From: Apostichopus parvimensis
Lineage: Eukaryota > Echinodermata > Holothuroidea > Aspidochirotida > Stichopodidae
Length of the DNA stretch: 39,312 nucleotides
NCBI GenBank assembly: GCA_000934455.1
Contig: KN887486.1
Coordinates: 34,924-74,235, forward strand
Direction of reading: 5' to 3'
How positions within the stretch are numbered: position 1 is the stretch's first letter; every line of letters begins with the position of its first letter. The position numbers were made by a program, and so were the translations under genes. The notes beneath the pieces were generated by a model. It saw only the letters and a program-made list of their open reading frames with translations. It was not told the origin of the DNA and ran no database searches. Shown here piece after piece: positions 24,400-34,632 of this stretch.

Positions 24400-24935
24400 G
24401 AGGGGGTGTCTAAGTTTGATCAATTCCACTATTATTAGAAGTAGCATGGACACTTCGAAGTTCAGACACCTAAGCCTTAAAACACCCCAAAACTATATCT
24501 TCTGGTATAAATCACCTGAAAATATACTTGATATGGTTGGAGAAGTGTGTTATATTACGATACACGGCCAAACTTTCTTTCCTGCAAACTGTTTTCACGT
24601 TGTATTCCAAGAAGATTCTTCGTGATTGTGGAACTGGTATTTCTTTGCTAGAGTATTGCGAAGTTTCGGACACACGGTCCCACAGTGTGGCGCTGGTGAT
24701 AAAATTGGTGGCGCAGTTGCTCTTTCAGTAATTATAACAGACTTCATAGATCTCCGTCATTTTATTGACAAATATGTAAGTATTTACTTGTACACGGGTC
24801 ATTTTGGAGAGAAAATAACTGTAGCTTCGTACTTTTTGGTGAAATTTGGCTCTTCCTGTAGGTTGTCATGGTGAAATCGTGTATTACTTAGGGGTGTCCG
24901 AACTTCGCAGTGTTCCGAACTTCGCAATACTGACT
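24400..24935. mobile_element. candidate non-autonomous element with repeated inverted GTGTCCGAACTTCG motif
   Basis: The motif GGTGTCCGAACTTCGCA occurs as two direct copies at the right (24892-24931) and in inverted form at 24447-24471 and 24651-24676. A looser copy, GGGGGTGTCTAAGTTTG, begins at 24402. Inverted repeats bracketing 250-500 bp without a long ORF fit a MITE-like element. Exact ends and target-site duplications were not identified. Confidence 0.45.
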
Positions 24936-25436
24936 ATAGTACTAGTTACTGTACATATGTTGAGCGAAATTGTTTAACTAATTTGCTAAACACTGCCTCA
25001 ACACAAGATCATGGTCCAGAGAAGTCAAGATATACAGTATGTACAGAATATACAGTATGATGTCTTTGGCCAAAACAGACCAAAGAAGCTGGCTTTGCCT
25101 GATTTACACCTAACCTCAATCAGAAATCAATCTTGCCAAAAATTTCAAAAAAACTGGAGATATCTAGGAATAATAAACGGAAAATAAATAAGCAATGAAT
25201 AAAATGTCTCGTTCAGTGCTGGTAGGTACAGTACAGTATTTTACAATATAGCTGATTGAATGAACCTAACGTGTTAAGAGGTTGAATTCATACTACAGTA
25301 TGTGTCAAGCAAGGGAAATTAACCAAAAAAAACCAGTCACTTTAAAATGACTTTCTAAATTGAAAGGATTCCAAATTTGAGTTAGGGTTGAATTGGAAGC
25401 CACCCGACGTACTGTAAGTTGTAATTCATAAGCCAT

Positions 25437-25452
25437 AAGCCCTTGCGGGCTT
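25437..25452. other. perfect 6-bp stem hairpin AAGCCC-TTGC-GGGCTT
   Basis: GC-rich hairpin in AT-rich surroundings, followed by a CTCCCTCTTTTGTGGTCG segment, the palindrome GCTTAAGC and a TTATTATT tract. The combination looks like the end of a retroposon, but no family is claimed. A rho-independent terminator reading does not apply in this eukaryotic setting. Confidence 0.4.
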
Positions 25453-28345
25453 CTCCCTCTTTTGTGGTCGCTTAAGCGTCGTCAAAATAACTGCTGTTTA
25501 TTATTATTTTTATAATTGGTTAACCTCAGCTGTTTACGGGTCATGCCTCCCAAACAATTAAAAAGTGTTAAAGAATTTACACGACCTGGACCGATAGCCG
25601 TAGATTTTTGAACAAGTCTACAAAATATCAAAATTGATTTTGTGCCTAAACTCATCCCATTAAAGTGTTTAAAGACTACCTTTGGTTATGATTTAACAAC
25701 GACATCACGATTCTAAACATCTCTGTCTGTGCTCTCCGTTCTTCATACAGTATATATGCCAGTTTACAATGCACCTTCAGGCACTGCAACCATATAATAA
25801 GAGATGTATGGTATACTGTACAGTTTGAGTGACAACAAGTATCAGACGAGGAAAACACTAACAAGGGACCTAAGTACTGTATACACGGGTGACCCTTGCT
25901 ACTGCTTTTTTGTATTAGGTTAACAAACCTTTATAAATTTAAAGAATCCAACAATCCATTCAAGAGAGAAAGAAAAAAATCACACACCAAAAAAAAAAAA
26001 AGGAAAAAAGAAAAGGAGGTTAAAAAAAAAAGAAATTTGTAGATCAATATTTCTTGGAACTGTTTGCACCACAAAAACCACAAACCTCTGGTAGTAATAA
26101 AGAATAATTGCATAACAAGAATACTTTGGACAAGTGTTCTCAGTTTAGGGGTTGAGGGGTCTCTGCCATCCAGGGTGGTAGCTAAGAGGATTTCATTGTG
26201 GTACAATCCCTATGTGTCCTTCCTGCTCCAGTATTGGTTTTCAAGGAAACTATAAACTGCCTATCAACCATTTCCTATGTACAGTAGAGTAGGGCCATAA
26301 ATAGTGTATTATTTTCTTACAAGTCCAGACGATTACCAAGGCAGGCTTTTCCACTTCGAGGGATGTATTGCTCTCGGGGCCGATTATGAATCTCCATACA
26401 CAGACACACCGGTGTAGACGGTATAGAGTAAAGTACTCAGCTTCTGTACTACCTAATATCGAAATGGCCTAAAAAACTATTTGATCCAGTACTGATAAGT
26501 GAGAACCATCATAATGGCAGGTATATTTCCTTAAAAAAAAAATTAATGGGGACGGGGGAGGGGGGCCTTTGTGAGCAATGAACCATTTAGAAATTCAATC
26601 AAAACCCAAAACAACAATGGAACCACCTCCAACTACTTCATGTATGCATGAACCTATAGTAAAGCTTACCTGTTCTAACCTAGTATGGACACAATGAACT
26701 GAAGACCAACATTCTTCAGTGAACGTTTGAACTCACTTGCAAAATCTCTCTGGTGCATAAAAGACGTACAGGAAGCCAAATAATTCTTCTTTCTTTTCTC
26801 TTTTCAAAAGTAAAAAGTAAACTTCATTTGACGGGATCAAAATTTCTAAGATTTAATGCTAAGTGCAGAGCAAATGAAGAGGTTGATTCAACTGCCCATC
26901 TTGATAGCATATTACTTTACTGAGCTATAAAATATTGAAATGTACACATAATATATTTAACTATTTTCACAGGTTTTAGTGAACTACCAAATTGATGTTT
27001 TAATTTGAAATGGGGGAAAAATGGCAGTTGTTGGTGTAAATGTCCATGTAAAAGGACACTGGCCATCTTGCAATGCACTCATGAATCCAAATAAAGTGAA
27101 TAATCCTGTAAAATTTATATCTCCAAAGTGAAATAAGCTACAAGCTGGATGTCAGTTCGATGTGTTCCATTTCTAATTTCAAAATTTATTATTACTGATT
27201 CTTTAGACTTATATCAACCTTGTATACATGGAAGATGACAGTTGCAATGAGAAGCATATATATACCTAGTTTTAATACCAGCCTGCAAATTTCTGTCAAA
27301 AACAAGGCCTTTTATCTATCATGCTGCTTTCTTTCATCTTTGTGCTTGGATCATTCAATTAAAAGAAATTAAACATTCACCCCAATTACAGTAGTGATAT
27401 ATATGTTATTACCAGCAATTGTAAACAGGATTTTGTTTTTCATTTTATCCTATTTGTGTTTTATTTTTATCCTGCTTCCTATCTTTTGTGAAACTCATTA
27501 CCATGACATGCAATGTAGAATAGCAAGGACACATAGTCAAGTAAACAAGGACAGTCAGTTAAAAGGATTTATACTGAGGCCCTCAAACTAATTATCAAAC
27601 AAGGTTTACTACAATACAACAGTCTTTGGGTGGCTTTAATATCCAAACAAAAATTAAACAAGTGCCCTAAATACGTGTATAAACTATCGGCTGACATACA
27701 CCAAGGTGTACTCCATGAGAAATACAAAACAAGATAAAAAAAATTGAAAAAAACAAAACTATAGCATTAATACTCAAATAGGACTGCAAGTTTTTATCAT
27801 GGCTTAAAATTCGATCTCACTAGATGGTTAATAAGTAGATGGACAAATATTGACAATATCAGCTTTTTACCAATATCTGATATTTTACATACCTTTATCA
27901 GAACTTACATGTATTCTTAACAAAAAGGTTTTGTAACTAGTAAATGGTTAAATTTGCAGTTTACATCTATTGTCAAAACAACAGTCCTTAATCTCCATTT
28001 GTAAACAAAGATAGTGAGCTTTGCATCCTATTTTAATACTACAGTCACCTCACAGTACAGGCATACATAATACAGTATGTATCATGAAGGAAAAGGCAGT
28101 GATGGTTAAAATTCTTCTTGCCAAAATGCAGATTCGGTCACTAGTTGCCAAGCTACAGCATGTAAATGTTAGCACAGTACCTTGATGACCTCAAATGGCC
28201 TTTGTTATCCACCAAAAGATACTAGAGGGCTAGAAGTCATTAATAGGCACAAAACCAACAAACTATGAAATTTAACCAAAGCGGTACTGGTTGAGAGAGC
28301 TAGTTTATAAGATATATTCGTATTTTGGCCGCTGGTTACCTCAAA

Positions 28346-28358
28346 TGACCTTTGACCT
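28346..28358 (-). promoter_or_regulatory. perfect DR1 nuclear-receptor motif AGGTCAAAGGTCA
   Basis: On the minus strand the two AGGTCA half-sites are exact, with one A spacer. The surrounding phrase ACCTCAAATGACCTTTGACC resembles a second copy about 155 bp upstream (GACCTCAAATGGCCTTTG, near 28189-28206). The site is therefore probably carried by a repeat rather than a unique enhancer. Confidence 0.35.
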
Positions 28359-28778
28359 CACTCTATAACTAAAGCAACCGAGAACTTACTAAGTGATATC
28401 TGCAGTGCAATAGTACATACAGTACAAGCAACAATCATAGCTTGCATACAATCATGTTCAAGTGAGCTTAAATGCGTGCTGCGTTATCTTGTCTAGGTAG
28501 TAAACAAGCCATGGCATCCAATATACTGTACGCACACACTGTATATTACCCACAAGCTCACACATAAGATATACACCACTGCATAGATTCCTATTGCTTT
28601 ACGCAAAAAAATTGAACAAGTTTTGAAAAATGTTGGAAATTGTCACAAATGACTTAAAAAACCCAGAGTGACCACTGTCCCAGGTGCTACTACTTACCAA
28701 GCCAGTAAAGTGGATCACCAGAGTGAGTACAAGTAGTTTTGTTGTATTACTAACCCTGGACAAAGAGATGTACTGTAT

Positions 28779-28908
28779 NNNNNNNNNNNNNNNNNNNNNN
28801 NNNNNNNNNNNNNNNNNNNNNNNNNNNNNNNNNNNNNNNNNNNNNNNNNNNNNNNNNNNNNNNNNNNNNNNNNNNNNNNNNNNNNNNNNNNNNNNNNNNN
28901 NNNNNNNN
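28779..28908. other. assembly gap (130 N)
   Basis: 130 unresolved bases. Open frames that run through the gap are artefacts of translating N. Confidence 1.
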
Positions 28909-30572
28909 AGTCAAAGTTCACTTCCAATGTAATATTTTGCATTCATGTCAAAGCCAAATATATACTTCCTGTACACCGACATAATAGTTAAACCTTCCCT
29001 ATAAGTTACATTTTTTCCTTTTTTTTTTTTACATCAAAGTTTTTTTTTTTTAAGTTAAGCCAACAGTTAATTATTCAACCTTTCATCATAAGTTTTGAAA
29101 ACTGCAGTATGAATGGAACACTTTTGTATGGAAGCTAATACAACTCACAAACTGGAGGAAAGTTCGTGCACATACCCACTGGGGAATATTATACTCAGCC
29201 ACTTCAATGCTAATCACACAGTTTATAATTCCTGCAGGGAGTACAACTGTATGTCGCAGCTACTGTATGCTAACTTAACAGTATGAGTCACACATATCAT
29301 GAAAACGAATCATGAAAAAAGGACTTCCCTCCAAAACAGCAGACCTCATTCCGCGTGTTGATTCATTGAAATTGTTCCGTGTACAGACTGCCTGAACAGT
29401 GTGTACTGTACAATTGCTAGATCAAACATAAACTATACAATAAGAACAACTTCACAGTTTGCTGCTTGGTTGCATTCTCCCCCCCCCTCCTCGCACTCCC
29501 CCTCCCTCTTTCTTTTGTCTAATTTTATCCTTGTTTGGTGCCCTCATGTCATTTGTACTCCCAAAAAATTTACTGGTTTGTCGCTAACGAAAACATGTAT
29601 AGTTTCTTCGTAAGTGGTTGATTCGAAAGGTGTAAGTGGACGGTGCCCAGGGACCAAGGGCGCAGTGCTAAAACGTTTGCAGTGCGTAGTTAGGTAGATG
29701 TGAAAGTGCAGATGTGGAGTGGGAGACAGGTATGAGAGGAGCAAAGTAAATATCTAGAAACTTCAGGCACAGCGCAATTTGCCAATGAAATTGTTTACCC
29801 GAGTACATACAGTACAGTAGGGGAGTCATAACAGATACGACTCTTGTGTTACTAACCTCCTTCCTCGATTCAAAGGTACTAACGTGGTTACAAACGCTAT
29901 CCCTCTTTAGCTCAACTGCTTGCAACTGGTAAGCTAATATAACTGTCATAAATCTTCAGTTAGTGACAACAACAAAAAAATAATAATAATTACGACCACA
30001 GCTGATAAGCATGTGATCGACAGTATTGTCAACAACTTAATTTTTAACATGTGGCCAAAAAAATCAATGACCAACCTCGAAGCCAAATTTGAATATTTTC
30101 ACAATTTTAAAAGTATCCACATAGCGAGTGAGTGAGTATATGGTAGGAGGAGGAGGGGAGAAGGTTGGGATGCGGGCAAATAATTGCATTAGTTTAGTTG
30201 ATCAGCTGAGTTTGATAATTAAGTGCATTCCTATGGTAAGAACACTGCAGAATAAGAGATAATTCATGTCAATATACTGCTTTAAAGTTCCTGAAGATCC
30301 CCGATGACTAAGTCCTGACATCTCCACGACCGACCGGCAGCAGGTGGATGCGTCATGTTCAGTAAATAGGAGAAAATATTATATTTTTAGCAGAAGCTGG
30401 TAGTCTGGCAGGCCATATTGACACGTATCTAATTCAAAATGTTGGGTATATATATTAATGATACTTGCTTTTTATTTTCTTGTTTTCTTTTAACTTTATT
30501 ACTTCTTAGTTGTTTTACTTCATTATTGAACTTTCACCAGATATAGAACAGTTTGCCTATTTTCTACGTAAC

Positions 30573-30640
30573 GGTAGGTAGGTAGGTAGGTAGGTAGGTA
30601 GGTAGGTAGGTAGGTAGGTAGGTAGGTAGGTAGGTAGGTA
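30573..30640. repeat. (GGTA)17 microsatellite
   Basis: 68 bp of uninterrupted GGTA tetranucleotide, 17 units with no substitutions. The purity suggests recent expansion and likely length polymorphism. Confidence 0.98.
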
Positions 30641-33600
30641 TGAAACACTGTAGGCACAGTTAATCATCTTCCCTCAAGGAACAGTGGAGGGATCTTATCT
30701 TAGAAGAAATTGAAACTTAATTAAGTCGACAAATCCAATAACAAGTATTACGACTTTAAAATGGTTTCATGATTAAACTCGCCAAGGATTGAAATTCTGG
30801 TTAGTTTCTTACTTTTCTTCCTTGAGTTTATAATTGAAAAACAATGGACAGTTATTTAGAAATGCAGATAAGGACCCTTAGCTGATAAACTTAATATTCA
30901 GTCAAACCAGATGAACTCATCATTTGAACTCAGCAGACCTGATTCAGTTGCAAGTCTTCTGTGAATCCACAATCCCTCTCCACACCCCTCCTTCACCCCT
31001 GCACCTCCCTCCCTCAACCATCCCCACTAGTGAGTTAATAATAAATTGGAAGATTACAGTATGTTAATGACAGTTTGCATTCAGGAGATCCGGCTTAAAA
31101 ATGTCACATACAGGCCGTCATACTGTTGGTAAAACATCGTAGGCTAGTGCTGTGATTCACAGACAAATTTGCATAATTCTGAAATGTAGAACAAACATTC
31201 ATATGCACAGTACGGTTAACACACGGTTTAACACAGTACATGTTAATATCTCTAGTGTGTGCAGATCTCCATGTAAAGTGGTTTTTCAGGGAACACACAC
31301 TATTAGCTCTGTATTTGTATACATTGAGGTAGTTTAGCGAGCTATAACATTACAGAATTGTAGCACCTGTGGTAGGTACAGTAAGATGGGGTGAAGGGTG
31401 TATACTGGGTCACAGGGGTCACACTGCAGGCAGTATGAACAATGTTGAAAGCCCTTGCAGCTTCATCATTGAATAGAATTACACAAATTACCTTTAGCAA
31501 ACCCCTCCATTAACATAGACACATATACTTGGAAAATGAGGACAAGTGTGAACAGGAATGCTTACTCTATTGGGTGTGGCTAATTAAATCCTGACATAAT
31601 GTAGCCACTTGAGGATTCCGACAGTAGCCCAAAATAACTCTATGTACACACAGCACAGCGAACCTTACACTACTGTAGTAGTCAAGCATGACACCTGTTT
31701 ACAAACACTGTGACTCACTGCTCAAACCAATAACTACTTGATAACAGTGGCATGTTGGGGGGTTCCATATATAAATACTTTGCATTCCTTTCTACTGATA
31801 TGGAACACAACCACAAATATAATTATGTTTTTAATATCAAGATTATATCAAATGGGTTGTAACCCAAGGTCAGGAAAAATGGTGACATCCCACTTTAATT
31901 CAAAGCATCAATTGATGCTTTCTTTAATGTGATTTGATGTAAGGGAATTTTAAACTCAATATTTTCAACTTGATTGTTACTGAAACATTGTAAGTATAGG
32001 AATTTATAAAGTCAGTGCATAAAGAGGGAACTGTTTTTGTACTGTTTGTCTACAGTAAGTAAATGCAGCCTTGCAATTAAACAGATCCTCTACTAGGAAC
32101 AAAAGTGTTCTGTTTGACATAGATCTATAACAACAGGTGATTGTCATATAGGTATGAACTGTATGACACTAATGAAAGGACTACAGGTGTCAAACTGAAA
32201 TTTACAGAGCGCTTTACGTAGTACCATTAGAATTACTTTAACTAAGACGTAAAGATCTTGATGACTATTCTATTTGACCTTGAGGGAAATAACATGTACT
32301 ATGTGGTACTACTACTGTGTTGCATGCAAATCAATCATGTACTCTCTCAATGGATGGACCGTACAGAAGGTGGAGAAGGGTGTGTAATGGGAAATTTGGG
32401 TCATAGGTCAAACAGCAGGCTAAAGTGGGAAGAAATGTTACAAGGATACCATCAGGGTCAACACAATATTGGACAGTTGGATGCAAGGTACCTGAGAAGG
32501 GAATGGAAGTATGGGGAGGGAGGCAAAGAACTGTCCGGCAGTCTGAAATCCCATAATTATTGTGAATACTGAAATAAAATACCAGCAACGTTTCATTCTG
32601 CAATGCTCTCCGTCCCCTACCCACCCATCGAAACATTTTCAGCATACCGCTTCTGGCAACACTAACAAACTTTGCTGTAAACTTCGCTCCCATTGTCAGG
32701 AATCGTTTCAACCCATCACTTTTATCCTCCCCACCTCTTCTACCCTGCCCAACCCCCATTCTAACCACCCCTCCCCCTCAACTGCCTGTCTTCTATCCCT
32801 ACTAAAAAAAGAAAATCATGGATTTAAAAGCTGTTTGTATAATTTACAGTTTTCAAAGATGGCCAGTTACTCTTAATATCTCTTTAGTACTTCTATCAGT
32901 AATTGTGTTCATTTTGTTTTTAAAAATGTTCAAAATTTGCCACCAAAATGTATAAAACTTTTGAAGTTAGTTTAATGCTTCTAAGCCCATCTATTGACTT
33001 CTTTGTGTAAAACGTATAATTTAAGCCTAAAATGAAAAAAAAAAGGTCAAAAGGAATCAATGAAAATGTTGTCTGATATTTCAAAATCTTGTAAACCAAA
33101 TCCTTTCAAAAATCCTTGACATGACCTCCCAAAGCCAGCTGGATTTCAATCAATACCCTGCTCCTTCCAACCAGGCCTCTTTTTTGGAAAGCTTTTAAAG
33201 GAAGTGAAGCCAAAATAGGAAATCAGACAGCTAAAACAGCTTTCCCGGTTACAAGCATGAAAAGGGCAAAATGTCAATGCTAGTCCCTTACCATCTTTGC
33301 AAATCTCCCAAAGAGGGAATTTTTTTTGGTTTTTTTTTAATGCAGGGACTTCTAACACAAAGTCCATGACTTTGATGCTATCATTATATAAGGCAAAGAG
33401 GTGAAGCACTCAAGTTTAACTTTTATTTCAAGGTGAACAACCATAGGTGGGACATTTCCCTGGAAAATAGGTTAAATAACCTTGCTCGGCAGTTCTACCC
33501 TCAAAAGCATATGTGTACTGTACGTGCCGCCTATGAATGTTACAATTTACTGTTTAATGTGCAGACAATACTATACTTGCATCATCATATTATTTTATAT

Positions 33601-33933
33601 CTTTCTCTTAAAACCCCAATTTTTGTGCCCTAAGTTGCCAATATCTGATAGTATTTTACTTTTACTCAATAATTACCAAAAAAATTCTTGATTCATAAAG
33701 TATCAGAATATATATCCTTTTATTTTACTCCACCGACATGACACCCAAGGAAGGCTAATTATGCATAATCTTCACAATATTGCAAATGAATCATTAAAGT
33801 AAAGCGCATTAAAATTTGTGGGTTTAATCTTGGGACAGATTTGTAATACTTGATCAATTATGAGCCAAGCCAAGCGGCAGCGACCACTCTTGAGAGGTAG
33901 CATCAAATTATGTCTAGTGATACGAGGCTTGGG

Positions 33934-33955
33934 AAGAGAGAGAGAGAGAGAGAGA
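33934..33955. repeat. (GA)n microsatellite
   Basis: About eleven GA units in otherwise unstructured AT-rich DNA. Confidence 0.9.
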
Positions 33956-34086
33956 ACCAGTGTTAATACTGTACTGTAGAGACAGTGTACACAATTTAAA
34001 TTGATTCAAGTTAACAACAAAAGTTTTCAAACATTATACAGTTTGTACAGTGAACTTGGTTCTTCAGTTAGGGGCAATGGCCTAGT

Positions 34087-34632
34087 ATGTTTGATACAAA
34101 ACTGTTTACTGGACAGAATAAATTTGTTGTAGCAGATTGGCATGGGGAGGGTTGGTATGCTCTCAAACTTCAGGACACCATGGTCGTATGTGATCAGTGC
34201 TGTTGGTCAATTCCAGGCCTAATTATGTCTTCATATGTCTATAGTAATTTAAGTTTATTATGGGTTTTAAGTTTCACTAAAGATCATATACTATACCTGC
34301 CAAATGATATATGGAATAATTATCAAATTGAAAACTACTGTGAACAAACTGCTTGTCTACTGAAAAAGGCCTGTGTACCAAAATGTGTAAACATTGAAGT
34401 TCTTATATTTCCCTCCCAGCAGAAAAACACACACAACAACAACAGCATCATCATTGTCATACAAAATCATGCACAAATGGGCACATATTGGGAGATTAAA
34501 AAAGTTGAATCCTGCTTTAAGCTGTTAAGTCCTAAACCCCTCATTGAAATAGGACCAAGGAAACTGACCAATCAAAACAGCCAAAATTTATCCTCTAAGG
34601 TCACAGACAATTGTCAACAATATGACTTTTAA
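34087..34632 (+). CDS. anonymous 181-codon ORF, status doubtful
   Basis: The longest N-free single-frame ORF in the window, ATG to TAA, with an in-frame TAG at 34069-34071, 15 nt before the ATG. I do not recognise the product. It has cysteines clustered at residues 35-39 (CDQCC) and 89-101, hydrophobic patches near 41-62 and 121-127, and Asn-rich stretches (NTHNNN). There is no signal peptide, no clear domain and no obvious splice context. An open frame of this length is unexpected by chance in DNA this AT-rich, but the composition resembles translated non-coding DNA. It could be part of an old mobile element, an exon of an unknown gene, or chance. Confidence 0.15.
   Translation: MFDTKLFTGQNKFVVADWHGEGWYALKLQDTMVVCDQCCWSIPGLIMSSYVYSNLSLLWVLSFTKDHILYLPNDIWNNYQIENYCEQTACLLKKACVPKCVNIEVLIFPSQQKNTHNNNSIIIVIQNHAQMGTYWEIKKVESCFKLLSPKPLIEIGPRKLTNQNSQNLSSKVTDNCQQYDF

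Larger units (their letters stand above)
24936..28778. other. no gene seen
   Basis: AT-rich DNA rich in TACAGTA/TACTGTA words. It holds the hairpin at 25437-25452, an A-rich/pyrimidine tract at 25970-26035 and a repeat-like segment with a DR1 motif at 28170-28370. Open frames are short and not protein-like. Confidence 0.5.

Noticed and set aside
24386..24874. Two plus-strand frames of about 80 codons inside the inverted-repeat element
   Set aside because: No transposase or other domain recognised and the frames do not continue one another.
25437..25452. Hairpin as an intrinsic transcription terminator
   Set aside because: The sequence is eukaryotic, so bacterial-type termination does not apply.
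28684..28942. Open frames across the second gap
   Set aside because: Same artefact from 130 N.
30573..30640. Direct repeats as a possible CRISPR array
   Set aside because: A simple GGTA microsatellite without spacers, in an animal genome.
32331..32768. 145-codon minus-strand frame
   Set aside because: Purine-rich low-complexity start and no recognisable domain; no supporting splice or start context.
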